Numbered from the stretch's first letter, positions 54,290 to 63,970 are shown. The stretch: 64,000 nt of DNA from JACKAQ01 sp020634975 [NCBI: Calditrichia bacterium] (GCA_020634975.1 JACKAQ010000001.1:1178001-1242000); one strand, 5' to 3'. Notes: generated from the sequence alone by a model not told the origin. Numbers and translations: made by a program.

Positions 54290-55648
54290 ATGGATTTATT
54301 TTCGCAACAACAGCAACAGCAGCCGCAAGATGCCGCGGCAATTCCACTGGCGGAACGCTCCCGTCCCGCCGGGCTGGATGGTTTTGTGGGTCACGAAGCC
54401 ATTATCGGCGAAGGCACGGCGCTGCGCGAATCGCTGAAACACAACCGATTGAAATCGCTGATATTTTGGGGACCGCCCGGCGTTGGCAAAACCACATTGG
54501 CGCGGGCGATTGCCAACACAGTTAACAGCGAATTTATCAGCATGAGCGCGGTTACCGCTGGCGTTGCGGACATTCGCAAAACCATCGAAAAAGCCCGCAG
54601 CAACCGCGATTATTTCGGCAAATCCACCATTCTGTTTATCGATGAAATTCACCGGTTCAACAAAGCCCAGCAGGATGCGCTGCTGCATGTGGTGGAGGAC
54701 GGCACCATCACGCTCATCGGCGCAACTACCGAAAATCCGTCGTTTGAAGTAATCTCGCCCCTGCTTTCCCGGTGCCAGGTGCTGGTGCTAAAATCGCTGA
54801 ATAACGATCATATTCGAAAAATTGTTGAGCTGGCGCTCGAAAAAGATTCTGTGCTTCGTGAGAAGCAGGTCAAAATTGATGATTGGGAAACGGTGTATAT
54901 TTTGGCGGATGGCGATGCACGGCGCGCGCTGAACACCATCGAACACGCCGTGGATTTGCTCGGCGACAGCCAGCCGCCGCTGGTGCTCACCAAAGCCATT
55001 TTCGAAAAAGCGGCACAGCAGAAAGTGCTGAAGTACGACAAAGGCGGCGAGTATCATTACGACCTGATTTCTGCGTTCATCAAAAGTGTGCGCGGCAGCG
55101 ATCCGGATGCGGCAGTATACTGGATGGCACGAATGCTGGAAGCCGGCGAAGATCCCAAATTTATCGCCCGGCGAATGATTATTCTGGCATCGGAAGATGT
55201 GGGAAATGCCGATCCGGCAGCGTTGACAATCGCCACAAGTTGTTTTACCGCCGTCACTTACATTGGCATGCCGGAATGCCAGATTATCATGAGTCAGGCG
55301 GCAACATATCTGGCGGCAGCACCGAAAAGCAACGCCAGCTATATGGCAATCCGCAAAGCGATGGACGATATTCGCCAACAACCGGATGTGCCCGTGCCGC
55401 TGCATCTGCGCAACGCGCCAACCGGTTTGATGAAAAAACTCGATTACGGCAAAGATTACCAATATGCCCACGATCATCCGGAACATTTTGTCGCAAAGCC
55501 GTATTTACCGGAGGAGGTTGCTGGGAAAATTTATTACAACCCGACGGAAATGGGACACGAAAAATCGATCCGCGACCGCCTGCTGCGTTTGTGGAAAAAT
55601 ATAAAACCGTATGTTTCAACCAAAGATTCGGAAAATAAATCGCAATGA
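54290..55648 (+). CDS. rarA: Replication-associated recombination protein A (RarA/MgsA)
   Basis: A 452-residue AAA+ ATPase. Near the N-terminus RPAGLDGFVGHEAIIGEG, then Walker A GPPGVGKTT, FISMSAVTAGVADIRKTI, Walker B LFIDEIHRFNKAQQDALL, sensor 1 IGATTENPSFEV and sensor 2 ADGDARRALN. The C-terminal tetramerisation region has DAAVYWMARMLEAGEDPKFIARRMIILASEDVGNADP, a RarA signature. RarA acts at stalled replication forks. It overlaps the next gene by 4 bp (ATGA). The start contains a polyglutamine run (residues 6-11). Confidence 0.95.
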   Translation: MDLFSQQQQQQPQDAAAIPLAERSRPAGLDGFVGHEAIIGEGTALRESLKHNRLKSLIFWGPPGVGKTTLARAIANTVNSEFISMSAVTAGVADIRKTIEKARSNRDYFGKSTILFIDEIHRFNKAQQDALLHVVEDGTITLIGATTENPSFEVISPLLSRCQVLVLKSLNNDHIRKIVELALEKDSVLREKQVKIDDWETVYILADGDARRALNTIEHAVDLLGDSQPPLVLTKAIFEKAAQQKVLKYDKGGEYHYDLISAFIKSVRGSDPDAAVYWMARMLEAGEDPKFIARRMIILASEDVGNADPAALTIATSCFTAVTYIGMPECQIIMSQAATYLAAAPKSNASYMAIRKAMDDIRQQPDVPVPLHLRNAPTGLMKKLDYGKDYQYAHDHPEHFVAKPYLPEEVAGKIYYNPTEMGHEKSIRDRLLRLWKNIKPYVSTKDSENKSQ

Positions 55649-56166
55649 GCCTAAAAAATAAAATTACCGGCTACCTTCTCGATTCGAAAGTTCGTCCGGT
55701 GTTATCCCGGTTGAGCCAAACCCTAAATTTTCCGGCGAAAGCCAGTGTCATCAAAAAAGTGCTGGTGGTGATGCCGCGCAACATGTCACTGTTGGAGGAT
55801 GCGAACCGTTTTATCCAATCGCTGCGGAAATCTTATCCCAACTGGCGGGTAGAATTATTTGATGTAGACAAACTCTCCGAAAAAGATTTGAACCGGATGA
55901 GCCTGCCCCGCGACGAAATTGTGGACAAACTCCGCAATGCGAAATACAATTTTGTGATGGATTTGAACGACCAGCCCGACCAGCTTTCCGCATACGTTGC
56001 ACTGATGACCGAAGCACCGTACAGACTGCATTTAAACGCCGACGAATCAGATTTTTTCAACCTCACGTTTCAACCGCAAACCAATGGTGACGGCAGCTCG
56101 CCCCGCAAGGAATCGGAATTTTACAACTCACTGCTGGAATATCTCGGAAAATTATTCGTCAATTAA
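55645..56166 (+). CDS. Uncharacterised protein with GT9-like start
   Basis: A 173-residue cytoplasmic protein. KKVLVVMPRNMSLLEDANRFIQSLRKSYPNWRVELFD and APYRLHLN resemble the N-terminal Rossmann part of ADP-heptose-type family 9 glycosyltransferases, but the protein is half their length and lacks a C-terminal sugar-binding domain. It is co-translated with rarA (4-bp overlap) and its last 15 bp overlap the convergent tatD. No function can be assigned. Confidence 0.65.
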   Translation: MSLKNKITGYLLDSKVRPVLSRLSQTLNFPAKASVIKKVLVVMPRNMSLLEDANRFIQSLRKSYPNWRVELFDVDKLSEKDLNRMSLPRDEIVDKLRNAKYNFVMDLNDQPDQLSAYVALMTEAPYRLHLNADESDFFNLTFQPQTNGDGSSPRKESEFYNSLLEYLGKLFVN

Positions 56167-56934
56167 ATTTGGCAGGCGAAAAAAACGGCGAGCGTTTTCG
56201 GTGGTGATGCGGGCAATTTCCGCAACCGGCAGTTCGTGAATTTCCGCCAGTTTTTGCGCCACAGCCAGCACATTCGCCGGCTCGTTGCGCTTTTTTTTGG
56301 ATTTCGACGGTGCGATGTATGGCGAATCCGTTTCGATCATCGTGCGGTCCAGCGGCACAATCTTGGCAACATTTTCATCGAAACTCTGGTAGGTTATGCT
56401 GGCTGTAAACGAAATGTGCAATCCCATTTCGAGATAAAATTCGGCATCAATCGTATCCCCCGCGAAACAGTGCATCACCCCGTGTAATTTCTCGATTTTT
56501 TCTTCCTGAAAAAACCACTGCATCTCCCGCTGAGCAGACCGATTGTGGATAACCACAGGAAAATCAAGCGCTTGTGCGATGTCGATCATTTGCCGGAAAA
56601 CGCCGTACTGGGCAGCGTGATGTTCCGTTTCCCAATAAAAATCCAGCCCGATTTCGCCAATCGCCACCACTTTCGGGTGCGATTTTGCGAGTTCCCGGAT
56701 GATATCCGCATCGCCCGGCTTTGCCAAATGCGCCTCCGACGGGTGAATCCCGACACACGCAAAAACCTGCGGATGCGCATCCGCCAGCGCCAATGCCTGA
56801 TGGCAGGATGCCACGTCCGTTCCGAGGGTTACCAATTGTGCAACGCCGGCAGCAAACGCGCGTTGCATCACCGCGTCGCGGTCGTCATCAAACGAATGGT
56901 AGTGCAAATGGGTATGGGTATCGATCAGTTGCAT
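56152..56934 (-). CDS. TatD-family metal-dependent hydrolase
   Basis: A 260-residue TatD/YcfH-type TIM-barrel hydrolase. IDTHTHLHY (HxH metal site), VACVGIHPSEA-like FACVGIHPSEA, AIGEIGLDFYWE (Glu), FPVVIHNRSAQREM (His), GVMHCFAGD (His) and IETDSPYIAPS (Asp) are all present. Members act as 3'-5' DNases or D-aminoacyl-tRNA hydrolases in quality control. Terminal residues overlap the convergent gene by 15 bp. Confidence 0.92.
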   Translation of the reverse strand: MQLIDTHTHLHYHSFDDDRDAVMQRAFAAGVAQLVTLGTDVASCHQALALADAHPQVFACVGIHPSEAHLAKPGDADIIRELAKSHPKVVAIGEIGLDFYWETEHHAAQYGVFRQMIDIAQALDFPVVIHNRSAQREMQWFFQEEKIEKLHGVMHCFAGDTIDAEFYLEMGLHISFTASITYQSFDENVAKIVPLDRTMIETDSPYIAPSKSKKKRNEPANVLAVAQKLAEIHELPVAEIARITTENARRFFRLPNLIDE

Positions 56935-57067
56935 GTTTTTCTGTTTTTAACATCTTTTTTGACAGGATTACAGAATTTGCACGATTTTTTAGTAGCGATT
57001 CGGAAATGCGACTCAGCGAGCTACTTCCACTCACGGAAATTTTACAGATGTATTGGTATTACCTGTC

Positions 57068-57087
57068 ATTCCAGCGAATGCTGGAAT
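57068..57087. repeat. Extragenic palindrome ATTCCAGC-GAAT-GCTGGAAT
   Basis: An 8-bp perfect stem in a GTCATTCC...GGAATC context, the form of dispersed palindromic repeats seen in many bacterial genomes. It lies in the 206-bp gap between two minus-strand genes. Confidence 0.55.
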
Positions 57088-57140
57088 CTCCCGTATGCCT
57101 CATCGTTTAAAATTCAATCCTGTCGATTCTGTCAAAAAAA

Positions 57141-58148
57141 TTAATGATTTTCAATTGTTTGTGATAAACCTTTGGCGAGTTGTGCGCCGTTTTCCGGCTG
57201 ATACAAATCGCCCTGACAAACACCGCGTCGCTGCATTTCCGCTTCGATATCCTGCACGACAACCGAGGTTCGCACGCCCCAATGCGGCGCAATCAGGTGT
57301 TTGGGGCGGGTTTCACCAACCAATCGCTGGAGCATAATTTCCGGCTTCAGCCGTCGCAGAAACTCGATCGCCAGATCGATATATTCTTCATACTCGAACA
57401 GCGGGAACGGATCGCGCAAATACTCCGTTGCCAGCGCAGTTTTTTTGACGATATGCAAGTGATGCAATTTCAACGATTGGATGGGATAGCGCGAAACAAC
57501 CTCCGCAGTTTTGAGCATCTGTTCGCGCGTTTCGCCGGGCAATCCCAAAATGAGATGCGCCGCAACGTGAATGCCACGATTGGCGGTCATATTTACTGCG
57601 TCCGCCCATTCGGCAAATCCGTGCCCGCGATTGAGCCGTTCCAACGTGGCGTCATAAATTGATTCCAACCCGTATTCCAAACTGACGTAATGGCTTTTCG
57701 CCAGTGTTTCAAAATACGCTATTTTTTCTTCATCGATACAATCCGGACGCGTGCTGACCACCAAACCGCACACTTCCGGCTGGCGCAACGCCTGTTCATA
57801 CAAATGTTTCAGATAACTCAACGGCGCGTACGTATTGCTATACGCCTGGAAATACACCACAAATTTCATCTCGCCGTAGCGTTTTTGTAAGTACTCGATG
57901 CCAGCGCGAGTTTGTTCTTCGATGCTCATTCCGGGCGTGCAATAATAAGGCACAAAACTCATGTTATTGCAATACGTGCAACCGCCAAATGCTTTGGCAC
58001 CATCACGATTTGGGCAGGTAAACCCGGCATCGACGGATACTTTTTGCAACCGGCTGCCAAATTTATTCGCCAAAAAATTTTTGTAGGCGTTATACGGGCG
58101 CGATGTTCCCCACGGGTAGTTATTGCGCTTCTTTATATTTTTTTTCAT
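57141..58148 (-). CDS. TIGR01212-family radical SAM protein (YhcC type)
   Basis: A 335-residue radical SAM protein of the YhcC type. The iron-sulfur motif is spread as in this family, CPNRDGAKAFGGCTYCNN. Further signatures are YFQAYSNTYAPL, STRPDCIDEEKI, SLEYGLESIYDATLERLNRGH and HLILGLPGETREQML. Length fits the family. Its function is not established. It is alone on the minus strand. Confidence 0.9.
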   Translation of the reverse strand: MKKNIKKRNNYPWGTSRPYNAYKNFLANKFGSRLQKVSVDAGFTCPNRDGAKAFGGCTYCNNMSFVPYYCTPGMSIEEQTRAGIEYLQKRYGEMKFVVYFQAYSNTYAPLSYLKHLYEQALRQPEVCGLVVSTRPDCIDEEKIAYFETLAKSHYVSLEYGLESIYDATLERLNRGHGFAEWADAVNMTANRGIHVAAHLILGLPGETREQMLKTAEVVSRYPIQSLKLHHLHIVKKTALATEYLRDPFPLFEYEEYIDLAIEFLRRLKPEIMLQRLVGETRPKHLIAPHWGVRTSVVVQDIEAEMQRRGVCQGDLYQPENGAQLAKGLSQTIENH

Positions 58149-58608
58149 TGCCTTCGATTCTTAAAACGACAGATACCTTAATCCATATTTTTCAAATATA
58201 ACCTTCAATTAAAATCAAAAAACGTGTTTTCGCAAGGATGAAATCAGAAGATTTTTATTCTGCAATACATGGCTCTATTGCATCATTTAATTAAAGTGAT
58301 ATTTAGAATGATCGAATATATTTTCAATTGACGTTTTAATGGGGACCAAATTAATTATTTCTGCAAAATGGTTTTTGGTTAATACACGCTTTCGCTGCCG
58401 GTTGCAAGGATTGGGGAATTCCGGAAAAAATACATCTCAACAGAACATCGTTAGCGTGCAATTTGGTCGGATAGAATTTTCTGCCGCTTTGTTCAAAAAT
58501 AGCGGTCTTTTTTGCAAAAAAAACCTAAAGCGACACAAAATTTAAGTCGATTAGAACAATAATAGTCATGATGGAATATGGTGATTTACACAAGAAAGGT
58601 GTTGAGAA
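58149..58608. other. 460-bp gene-free stretch before the LruC gene
   Basis: AT-rich with no convincing gene; a 68-codon frame at 58339 has no family likeness. It presumably holds the promoters of the two divergent genes. No terminator, tRNA or repeat seen. Confidence 0.55.
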
Positions 58609-60663
58609 ATGAAGTTTGCAAATTTCCTAAAAATGATGCTGGCAGGATTGATCGTTTTTGTTTCGCTATCCAGCGGTTGCAAAAAAGTCAGTTCCGGACC
58701 CGGTCCTGATTCAGAAATTCCGGATGACTTCGATTACAACACTACACGAAGCATCAATGTTCGATTCGAAGCTCTTTCCCCTTCAGGCAACCCGATTCAG
58801 GCAGTGCGTTGCAATGTCTACAAAGAGGGTTACGGCGATAACAATCAATTAGGCCAATTGCTCGTTTCCGGATTTACCAACAGCAATGGTATTCTGGAAA
58901 CCGTGTTCAGCGTTCCCGCAACGCAGGACAGTGTATATCTGGAAATGCAATTTATCGGAATGCTGAATGCCAGCATGGCACCGGTGAAAAATGGCGATCT
59001 CGTTTTTATCCTCGGTCAAGGTGTGGAAGGTCAGGAATTTATATCCGATGGCGCCCGCCCAAGACGGATGACACTCAACCGAACCACCAACACACCGGAT
59101 TTTATCTTCATGGGCGATTGGAACAACAAAGGAAAACCAGACTATCTGGAAGCTGAGCGGGATGAGTTTACCGAAGAATTTTTAACTGGTATCAACCAAT
59201 CTCTCCCGGAAGGTGAATCCGTCGTGGATTTGCATCCGGAATTTTTGGCAGCAGGAAACGAAACCAACATTGTTTTAACCAATAATGCAGATATCTGGGT
59301 GACATTCGTTCATGAAGGTGCCGGTTACAAAAATGTATTGGCTTATTACACTTATCCAAATGACAATCCCCCGGCATCCGATAACGATGTTTCTGAAATC
59401 ACCATTATTTTCCCGAATGTGAGCGTCGACGGAAGTAGAGTTTTGCAAGCCGGCGACAAAGTATTTCTTGGATCATTTGAGGCAGGAACAACAGTTGCCT
59501 GGACACTGATTGCTGATGGCTATGATGACCCCCATGATGAAGTAACCGTTGGTAATGGGTTAATATACTCTGATGCCGAATTGAACGATGGGCCATCGGA
59601 TAAGCAACAGCACATGATTTTACTGCGTGACGTTCTCACAAACAACCTGATAATGGGATTCGAAGACATTCTCCGCTCCACCGGCGGTGATGAAGATTTT
59701 AACGACGCTGTATTTTACGCAACGGTGGACCCGATTTCCGCAATCAGCGGCTACATCCCAACCACGGATGACGACAATGTTGACACAGATGGCGACGGCA
59801 TCCCCGATTTTCAGGATGAATTCCCCACAAGCCCGGATTCCGCATACAGCACATCCGATCCTGCAGAAGCAACCTATTACACCCTCGCGTTTGAGGATGA
59901 TTGGCCGGTTCAGGGTGATCTGGATTTCAACGATTTGGTTATTGATTACAATTTTGAAAAAATTGCCAACGCAAACAACGAGATTGTCAGCCTGAAAGGT
60001 AACTTTGTCGTTCGTGCAGCGGGTTCGCTTAAATCCAATATTTTTGGCATCCAGTTTGATAATCTGCAGCCTTCGGATATCCGCGGAACTGCCGGCGAAA
60101 TTATCACCTGTAGCCATGTCACTTTTGCAACCAACGGTGTCGAAGCCGGGCAAAGCCGGGCGGTTATCATCGTATTGGACGATGCCCGATTGGTACTGCC
60201 ACCCTCGGACCCGAGTTATACGGCAAATAGTCAGGAAGGTGTGCCATACGTATCACCGGATACATTTTCTGTAGTCATCAGTTTTACGAATCCGGTTACG
60301 CCACAAGAATTGGGCTCCGCACCCTATAACCCATTTCTGATTTCTGATGGCAATCGCGGGTACGAAGTTCACCTCAGTGGTGCAATTCCAACAGATTTAG
60401 TGGACGAAGCGCTCTTCGGCACCGAAGATGACGCCAGTCAAGCCCAAAACGGGCGCTACTATCGCACTCAAAACAATCTTACATGGGCACTGAATATTCC
60501 GGATGTTTGGGATTATCCCTTCGAAGGCGTGTATGTTCGGGATGCATATAACCACTTTTTCGGATGGGTTCAAAGCGGTGGGACCGGTAATCAAAACTGG
60601 TTTAACGATACCAGAGATGAAAGTATGATTTACGTGCCTTACGGCATCTCAAAAAGAAGATAA
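58609..60663 (+). CDS. LruC-domain lipoprotein
   Basis: A 684-residue lipoprotein (lipobox SSGC at residue 24). The N-terminal beta region is carboxypeptidase-like (VRFEALSPSGNPIQAVRCNVY). A DUF4114-type part includes VFLGSFEAGTTVAWTLIADG and GGDEDFNDAVFYA. A calcium-binding linker DTDGDGIPDFQDEFPTSPDSAY leads to the LruC domain: TLAFEDDWPVQGDLDFNDLVIDYNFEKIANANNEI. LruC proteins are surface lipoproteins first described in Leptospira and common in Bacteroidota and relatives; function unknown. Followed by a strong terminator. Confidence 0.88.
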   Translation: MKFANFLKMMLAGLIVFVSLSSGCKKVSSGPGPDSEIPDDFDYNTTRSINVRFEALSPSGNPIQAVRCNVYKEGYGDNNQLGQLLVSGFTNSNGILETVFSVPATQDSVYLEMQFIGMLNASMAPVKNGDLVFILGQGVEGQEFISDGARPRRMTLNRTTNTPDFIFMGDWNNKGKPDYLEAERDEFTEEFLTGINQSLPEGESVVDLHPEFLAAGNETNIVLTNNADIWVTFVHEGAGYKNVLAYYTYPNDNPPASDNDVSEITIIFPNVSVDGSRVLQAGDKVFLGSFEAGTTVAWTLIADGYDDPHDEVTVGNGLIYSDAELNDGPSDKQQHMILLRDVLTNNLIMGFEDILRSTGGDEDFNDAVFYATVDPISAISGYIPTTDDDNVDTDGDGIPDFQDEFPTSPDSAYSTSDPAEATYYTLAFEDDWPVQGDLDFNDLVIDYNFEKIANANNEIVSLKGNFVVRAAGSLKSNIFGIQFDNLQPSDIRGTAGEIITCSHVTFATNGVEAGQSRAVIIVLDDARLVLPPSDPSYTANSQEGVPYVSPDTFSVVISFTNPVTPQELGSAPYNPFLISDGNRGYEVHLSGAIPTDLVDEALFGTEDDASQAQNGRYYRTQNNLTWALNIPDVWDYPFEGVYVRDAYNHFFGWVQSGGTGNQNWFNDTRDESMIYVPYGISKRR

Positions 60664-60692
60664 TATGGGTCTGTACATCTGAAACCTCCACG

Positions 60693-60722
60693 AAAAAGCC
60701 GGTATTGACTGACCGGCTTTTT
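60693..60722. terminator. Bidirectional terminator between LruC and phosphoesterase genes
   Basis: AAAAAGCCGGT/ACCGGCTTTTT stem with 8-base loop serves the convergent genes on either side. Confidence 0.92.
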
Positions 60723-60765
60723 CATTTTCACGACAGATTTTTCACGACAACAAATCACAACAAAT

Positions 60766-61260
60766 TTACTTCTGAACTTCGTATTTGATCACTTCACCGC
60801 TTTCGGTATCATAAACGACAAATGATGAATGTCCGGTTAATTCACCCATAATTTCACCGGGGTTAATCCGCAGAGTATCGCCATCGTAACTTACTTCGTA
60901 TTTGTGATTATGCCCGAAACACACCACGTCAAACGCATCCGATGTCGCCAACATTCGTCCAATATTATCGAAATGAGAAACTGCGAACCGTTTGTTATCG
61001 ATCAGCAGATCGGCAACTTCGCCATGCAAATGCACATGATCAAAATCGTTGGCAACCTGGGTAATGCGGAACAGATCGCCATCGTTATTGCCAAAAACGA
61101 TGTGAATCGGTTTGGAAAACCCGCTGGCCAAATCTTTCACAATAAACGGTGAGCAAAGATCGCCGCAGCATATCAGCTTGTCGGCATCCTGAATTTGGGA
61201 AAGTGCATTTTCCAATTTTTTCCGGTGATCGTGAATGTCGGAAATAATCGCGATTTTCAT
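60766..61260 (-). CDS. YfcE-like phosphodiesterase
   Basis: A 164-residue metallophosphoesterase of the YfcE/MJ0936 type. All metal motifs are present: IISDIHDH, LICCGDLC, VFGNNDGD, HLHGEV, VCFGHNHKYEV. Members hydrolyse phosphodiesters such as bis-pNPP; physiological substrate unknown. GAGG sits 7 nt before the ATG. It starts 7 bp after the M23 peptidase gene ends, so it is the second gene of that operon. Confidence 0.9.
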   Translation of the reverse strand: MKIAIISDIHDHRKKLENALSQIQDADKLICCGDLCSPFIVKDLASGFSKPIHIVFGNNDGDLFRITQVANDFDHVHLHGEVADLLIDNKRFAVSHFDNIGRMLATSDAFDVVCFGHNHKYEVSYDGDTLRINPGEIMGELTGHSSFVVYDTESGEVIKYEVQK

Positions 61261-61267
61261 ACCAACC

Positions 61268-62701
61268 TCACTGTGTTAATGTCATTTGTTTGGTTTCCCG
61301 AAAATTCCCCGCCTCCAATCGGTAATAATACACACCGGATTCAACCCGATTGCCATCTGCGGCTTTGCCATTCCACTCAATAATGTGGCTTCCGGCAGGC
61401 TGCATTTGATTTACCAGCCGGCGCACTTCTCTGCCCATTGCGTCAAAAATCGTAATTTTTACCGAGCCGGAAACAGGCATTTCATACGATATTGTGGTTG
61501 TTGGATTAAACGGGTTCGGGTAATTTTGATTCAGCTTAAACGATTGTAATTTCTCAACTTGATCATCAATGCCAACAGTCCCGACAGTGAATTCGTGAAC
61601 GTATGTTTCACCTTCAAATGTAACTTCAAACTGCCAAACGCCATAAAATGGGTTCGCTGGCAAATTCCACCACCAATACCAGTACGATGCCTGATAGTGC
61701 GGCTCGGTTGATGCATGAGACCAACTTTGCCAAACAACGCCGTTGGGCTGACGAATACGGAATTCACTGAGTTGACCGTTCAGTTGATCGCGGTAATAGG
61801 TTGCGAAATAGACCCTCTCTCCTCCTAAAAATGCATCTTTCGCATTGACCACTTCCTGAGTGGGACAGCTCGGAAAAACCGGCGGTGCGGAGTGGGTCAT
61901 TACCCGATTAATCGCAGAATCGTAATACGGAGGTTGCTCAGCCCACCACGATTCTGTATTCAGGCTATTGCAAGCGCCCTGAAACGGTTCAATCAAATTG
62001 CCACCGGCATCGTGTATCTCCAGATGCAAATGCGGCCCGGTCGAATTGCCGGAACTGCCGACAACGCCAAGATATTCCCCGGCAACAACTGTTTCACCAA
62101 CATTTTTGGCGGTTGGTGAGTTCTTTTTCATGTGTCCGTACCAGGCTACGGAGCCATCGCTGTGCTGCACATAAACGGCGTTCCAATCCGACCCGTTAAA
62201 TCCACAACTGCGATCGTTATTGCCGGAAGCTTTAAAAATAATCGTGCCGGGTGCCGCCGCAACGATGATAATTTCGTCATTATCCATCCGGTACCAGCCG
62301 AACGGCCAGGTAAAAATATCCACGCCCTGATGGTTGTAACCGGAGGCAAGGTCATAAGTTCGTTCACCGCAATTGTAATCCTGCAATTGATTGGGAAATG
62401 CTGAATTTTGATCCACAAAATTGGAAATACCGTGGTAACCGTAATCCGTTTGACCCAATGCACCGATTACCGGCCATTCCATCAACGTCACCTGTTCTGT
62501 TCTTGCAGATTCGATGATACCACGATTTAGTAAATCCTGAATACTTGCATCGAGCTGTTGCTGAATTTCCATGCGCTTTTCTGCTGTTAAACAGGGGAAA
62601 TCTTGTCGCGAAAAATCCATTCCACCGCCACCCATATTATTTTGGGCGCTTAATATGTTGAAAATAAACACCATAAATATCGCAAATCGAAAACACTTCA
62701 T
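61268..62701 (-). CDS. Secreted M23-family endopeptidase with type IX-like tail
   Basis: A 477-residue secreted peptidase. Signal peptide ends FNILSAQ. The M23 (LytM/lysostaphin-type) domain at about residues 110-250 has GYNHQGVDIFTWPF (His/Asp zinc ligands), VYVQHSDGSVAWYGHMKKN and GSSGNSTGPHLHLEIHD (the HxH pair), so the zinc site is complete. A beta domain follows (about 260-390). The tail begins FKLNQNYPNPFNPTTTISY and ends TKQMTLTQ. It probably cleaves peptidoglycan cross-bridges or elastin-like peptides outside the cell. AAGGAG is just before ATG. Confidence 0.9.
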   Translation of the reverse strand: MKCFRFAIFMVFIFNILSAQNNMGGGGMDFSRQDFPCLTAEKRMEIQQQLDASIQDLLNRGIIESARTEQVTLMEWPVIGALGQTDYGYHGISNFVDQNSAFPNQLQDYNCGERTYDLASGYNHQGVDIFTWPFGWYRMDNDEIIIVAAAPGTIIFKASGNNDRSCGFNGSDWNAVYVQHSDGSVAWYGHMKKNSPTAKNVGETVVAGEYLGVVGSSGNSTGPHLHLEIHDAGGNLIEPFQGACNSLNTESWWAEQPPYYDSAINRVMTHSAPPVFPSCPTQEVVNAKDAFLGGERVYFATYYRDQLNGQLSEFRIRQPNGVVWQSWSHASTEPHYQASYWYWWWNLPANPFYGVWQFEVTFEGETYVHEFTVGTVGIDDQVEKLQSFKLNQNYPNPFNPTTTISYEMPVSGSVKITIFDAMGREVRRLVNQMQPAGSHIIEWNGKAADGNRVESGVYYYRLEAGNFRETKQMTLTQ

Positions 62702-62880
62702 ATCTGCTCCTTGATTTATTATGATCCAAATCCCGTTAAAAAATCTAAAAGAAATATCGAAGAATTGACAGCAAAAATTAAGGAATTTGCGTTACGACAG
62801 CATTACAATAAAGTTATTTGTGGCGGTGACGATTCTATTAAAAAACAGGGAAGTCATTTTAATTCACGGAAGGAGAAAAA

Positions 62881-63054
62881 ATGCAGGTATCCGGCGGTGG
62901 AAATGCGCAACTGGCGATGCGAATGCTTCAGCAAGCCCAACAGCAGCAGTTGCAGATGGCGCAGGCAACCATTCAAATGGCGCAGGCACAGGAAAATGCA
63001 CAAAACGGACAACAATTGTTAGGTTCTGGTAATTTGGTTGATGTTTATGCGTGA
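62881..63054 (+). CDS. 57-residue Gln/Ala/Met-rich small protein
   Basis: A short gene with an excellent ribosome site (GAAGGAG, 5 nt before ATG) and its own terminator 27 bp after the stop. The product runs MQVSGGGNAQ, then a helical stretch with QQ and AQ repeats (residues 15-43), then QQLLGSGNLVDVYA. It has no signal or membrane segment. Length and layout recall YjfB-type small motility proteins, whose C-terminus ends in a Gly-Leu-hydrophobic pattern; this likeness is weak. It is convergent with a MotA/TolQ-type gene. Confidence 0.75.
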   Translation: MQVSGGGNAQLAMRMLQQAQQQQLQMAQATIQMAQAQENAQNGQQLLGSGNLVDVYA

Positions 63055-63080
63055 TGTTTCAGGAATGGTATATTTGTTTA

Positions 63081-63108
63081 CGCCGGTCGGTTGACCGGCG
63101 TTTTTTTT
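63081..63108 (+). terminator. Terminator after small Gln/Ala-rich gene
   Basis: CGCCGGTC/GACCGGCG stem with GGTT loop and eight T. Confidence 0.95.
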
Positions 63109-63111
63109 GGT

Positions 63112-63735
63112 TTATTTCCCCTTTAAACTATCCACCAGCAATATCGAAACTTCTTCCATATTTAGCACCAGTTGATCAATTCGTGTATTTGCCAAATTAT
63201 AAATTAGCTGGATACTCATTGCCACAACCAATCCAAATAATGTGGTTAGTAACGCCTGCGAAATCCCCCCGGCAACAACAGCAGGTGAAATATCATCAAC
63301 CATTTGAATGGCTTTGAAAGCCTCAACCATTCCCCAAACCGTGCCGGTAAACCCCAACATTGGCGCCGCAACGATGATAAATCCCAGCCAGATCATACCG
63401 CGCTCTAGCAACGCCGTTTGAATACTGCCCACATTTGTAACTGCTTTCTCCGCGTCAGCAATGTTGTCGTTTGCATAAATCAGACCAGCTGTTAATATTG
63501 TGGAAACAGGATCTTTTTGTGTTTCGCAAATAGCCAACGCAGCGCGGACATTTTGTTTGCGCAATGCAGATTGAACGTTGCGCATAACCTGTCGCGATTG
63601 CCATTCAGCACGTAACAAATGGAATAATTTTACGAACCCGATTATTAAGCCGAAAATCCACATGACCAAAATCGGTAACATAAAATTGCCGCCCTGAAAA
63701 TACAATTTTGTCATCTCATCAATAAATACTGGCAT
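63112..63735 (-). CDS. MotA/TolQ/ExbB proton-channel family protein
   Basis: A 207-residue membrane protein with three helices: about residues 19-40, 105-130 and 155-180. Diagnostic are LLERGMIWLGFIIVAAPMLGFTGTVWGMVEAFKAIQ and AVVAGGISQALLTTLFGLVVAMSIQLIYN, the conserved channel helices of the MotA/TolQ/ExbB family. With partners of the MotB/TolR/ExbD type such proteins use proton flow to drive motors or outer-membrane transport. The partner must be outside the window or elsewhere. AAAGGGA precedes the ATG. Confidence 0.9.
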   Translation of the reverse strand: MPVFIDEMTKLYFQGGNFMLPILVMWIFGLIIGFVKLFHLLRAEWQSRQVMRNVQSALRKQNVRAALAICETQKDPVSTILTAGLIYANDNIADAEKAVTNVGSIQTALLERGMIWLGFIIVAAPMLGFTGTVWGMVEAFKAIQMVDDISPAVVAGGISQALLTTLFGLVVAMSIQLIYNLANTRIDQLVLNMEEVSILLVDSLKGK

Positions 63736-63917
63736 ATTTAATCCCTTTCTGAAAATTTAGTTTAGCGTTAAACCTAATATTTCAAAAAAGATGCCAGCAA
63801 AAAACAAGCACGGTAATACTCTAATAAACAACAACTTAAATAAGTCAACCGGAAATATTCAGAACGATACGGGATTGCAAATTGCAAGAGAGGCATTTAG
63901 AGGTGCAAAACAAATAG

Positions 63918-63946
63918 AAAAGGCAGGTCAAACAACCTGCCTTTTT
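63918..63946 (-). terminator. Terminator after the right-edge gene
   Basis: AAAGGCAGGT/ACCTGCCTTT stem with 6-base loop; the minus strand continues TTTT. It follows the stop at 63971. Confidence 0.82.
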
Positions 63947-63970
63947 GGTAAAAAAAATAAATATTGAACA

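Noticed and set aside
58339-58545. 68-codon frame in the gap before the LruC gene
   Set aside because: No ribosome site, basic/random composition.
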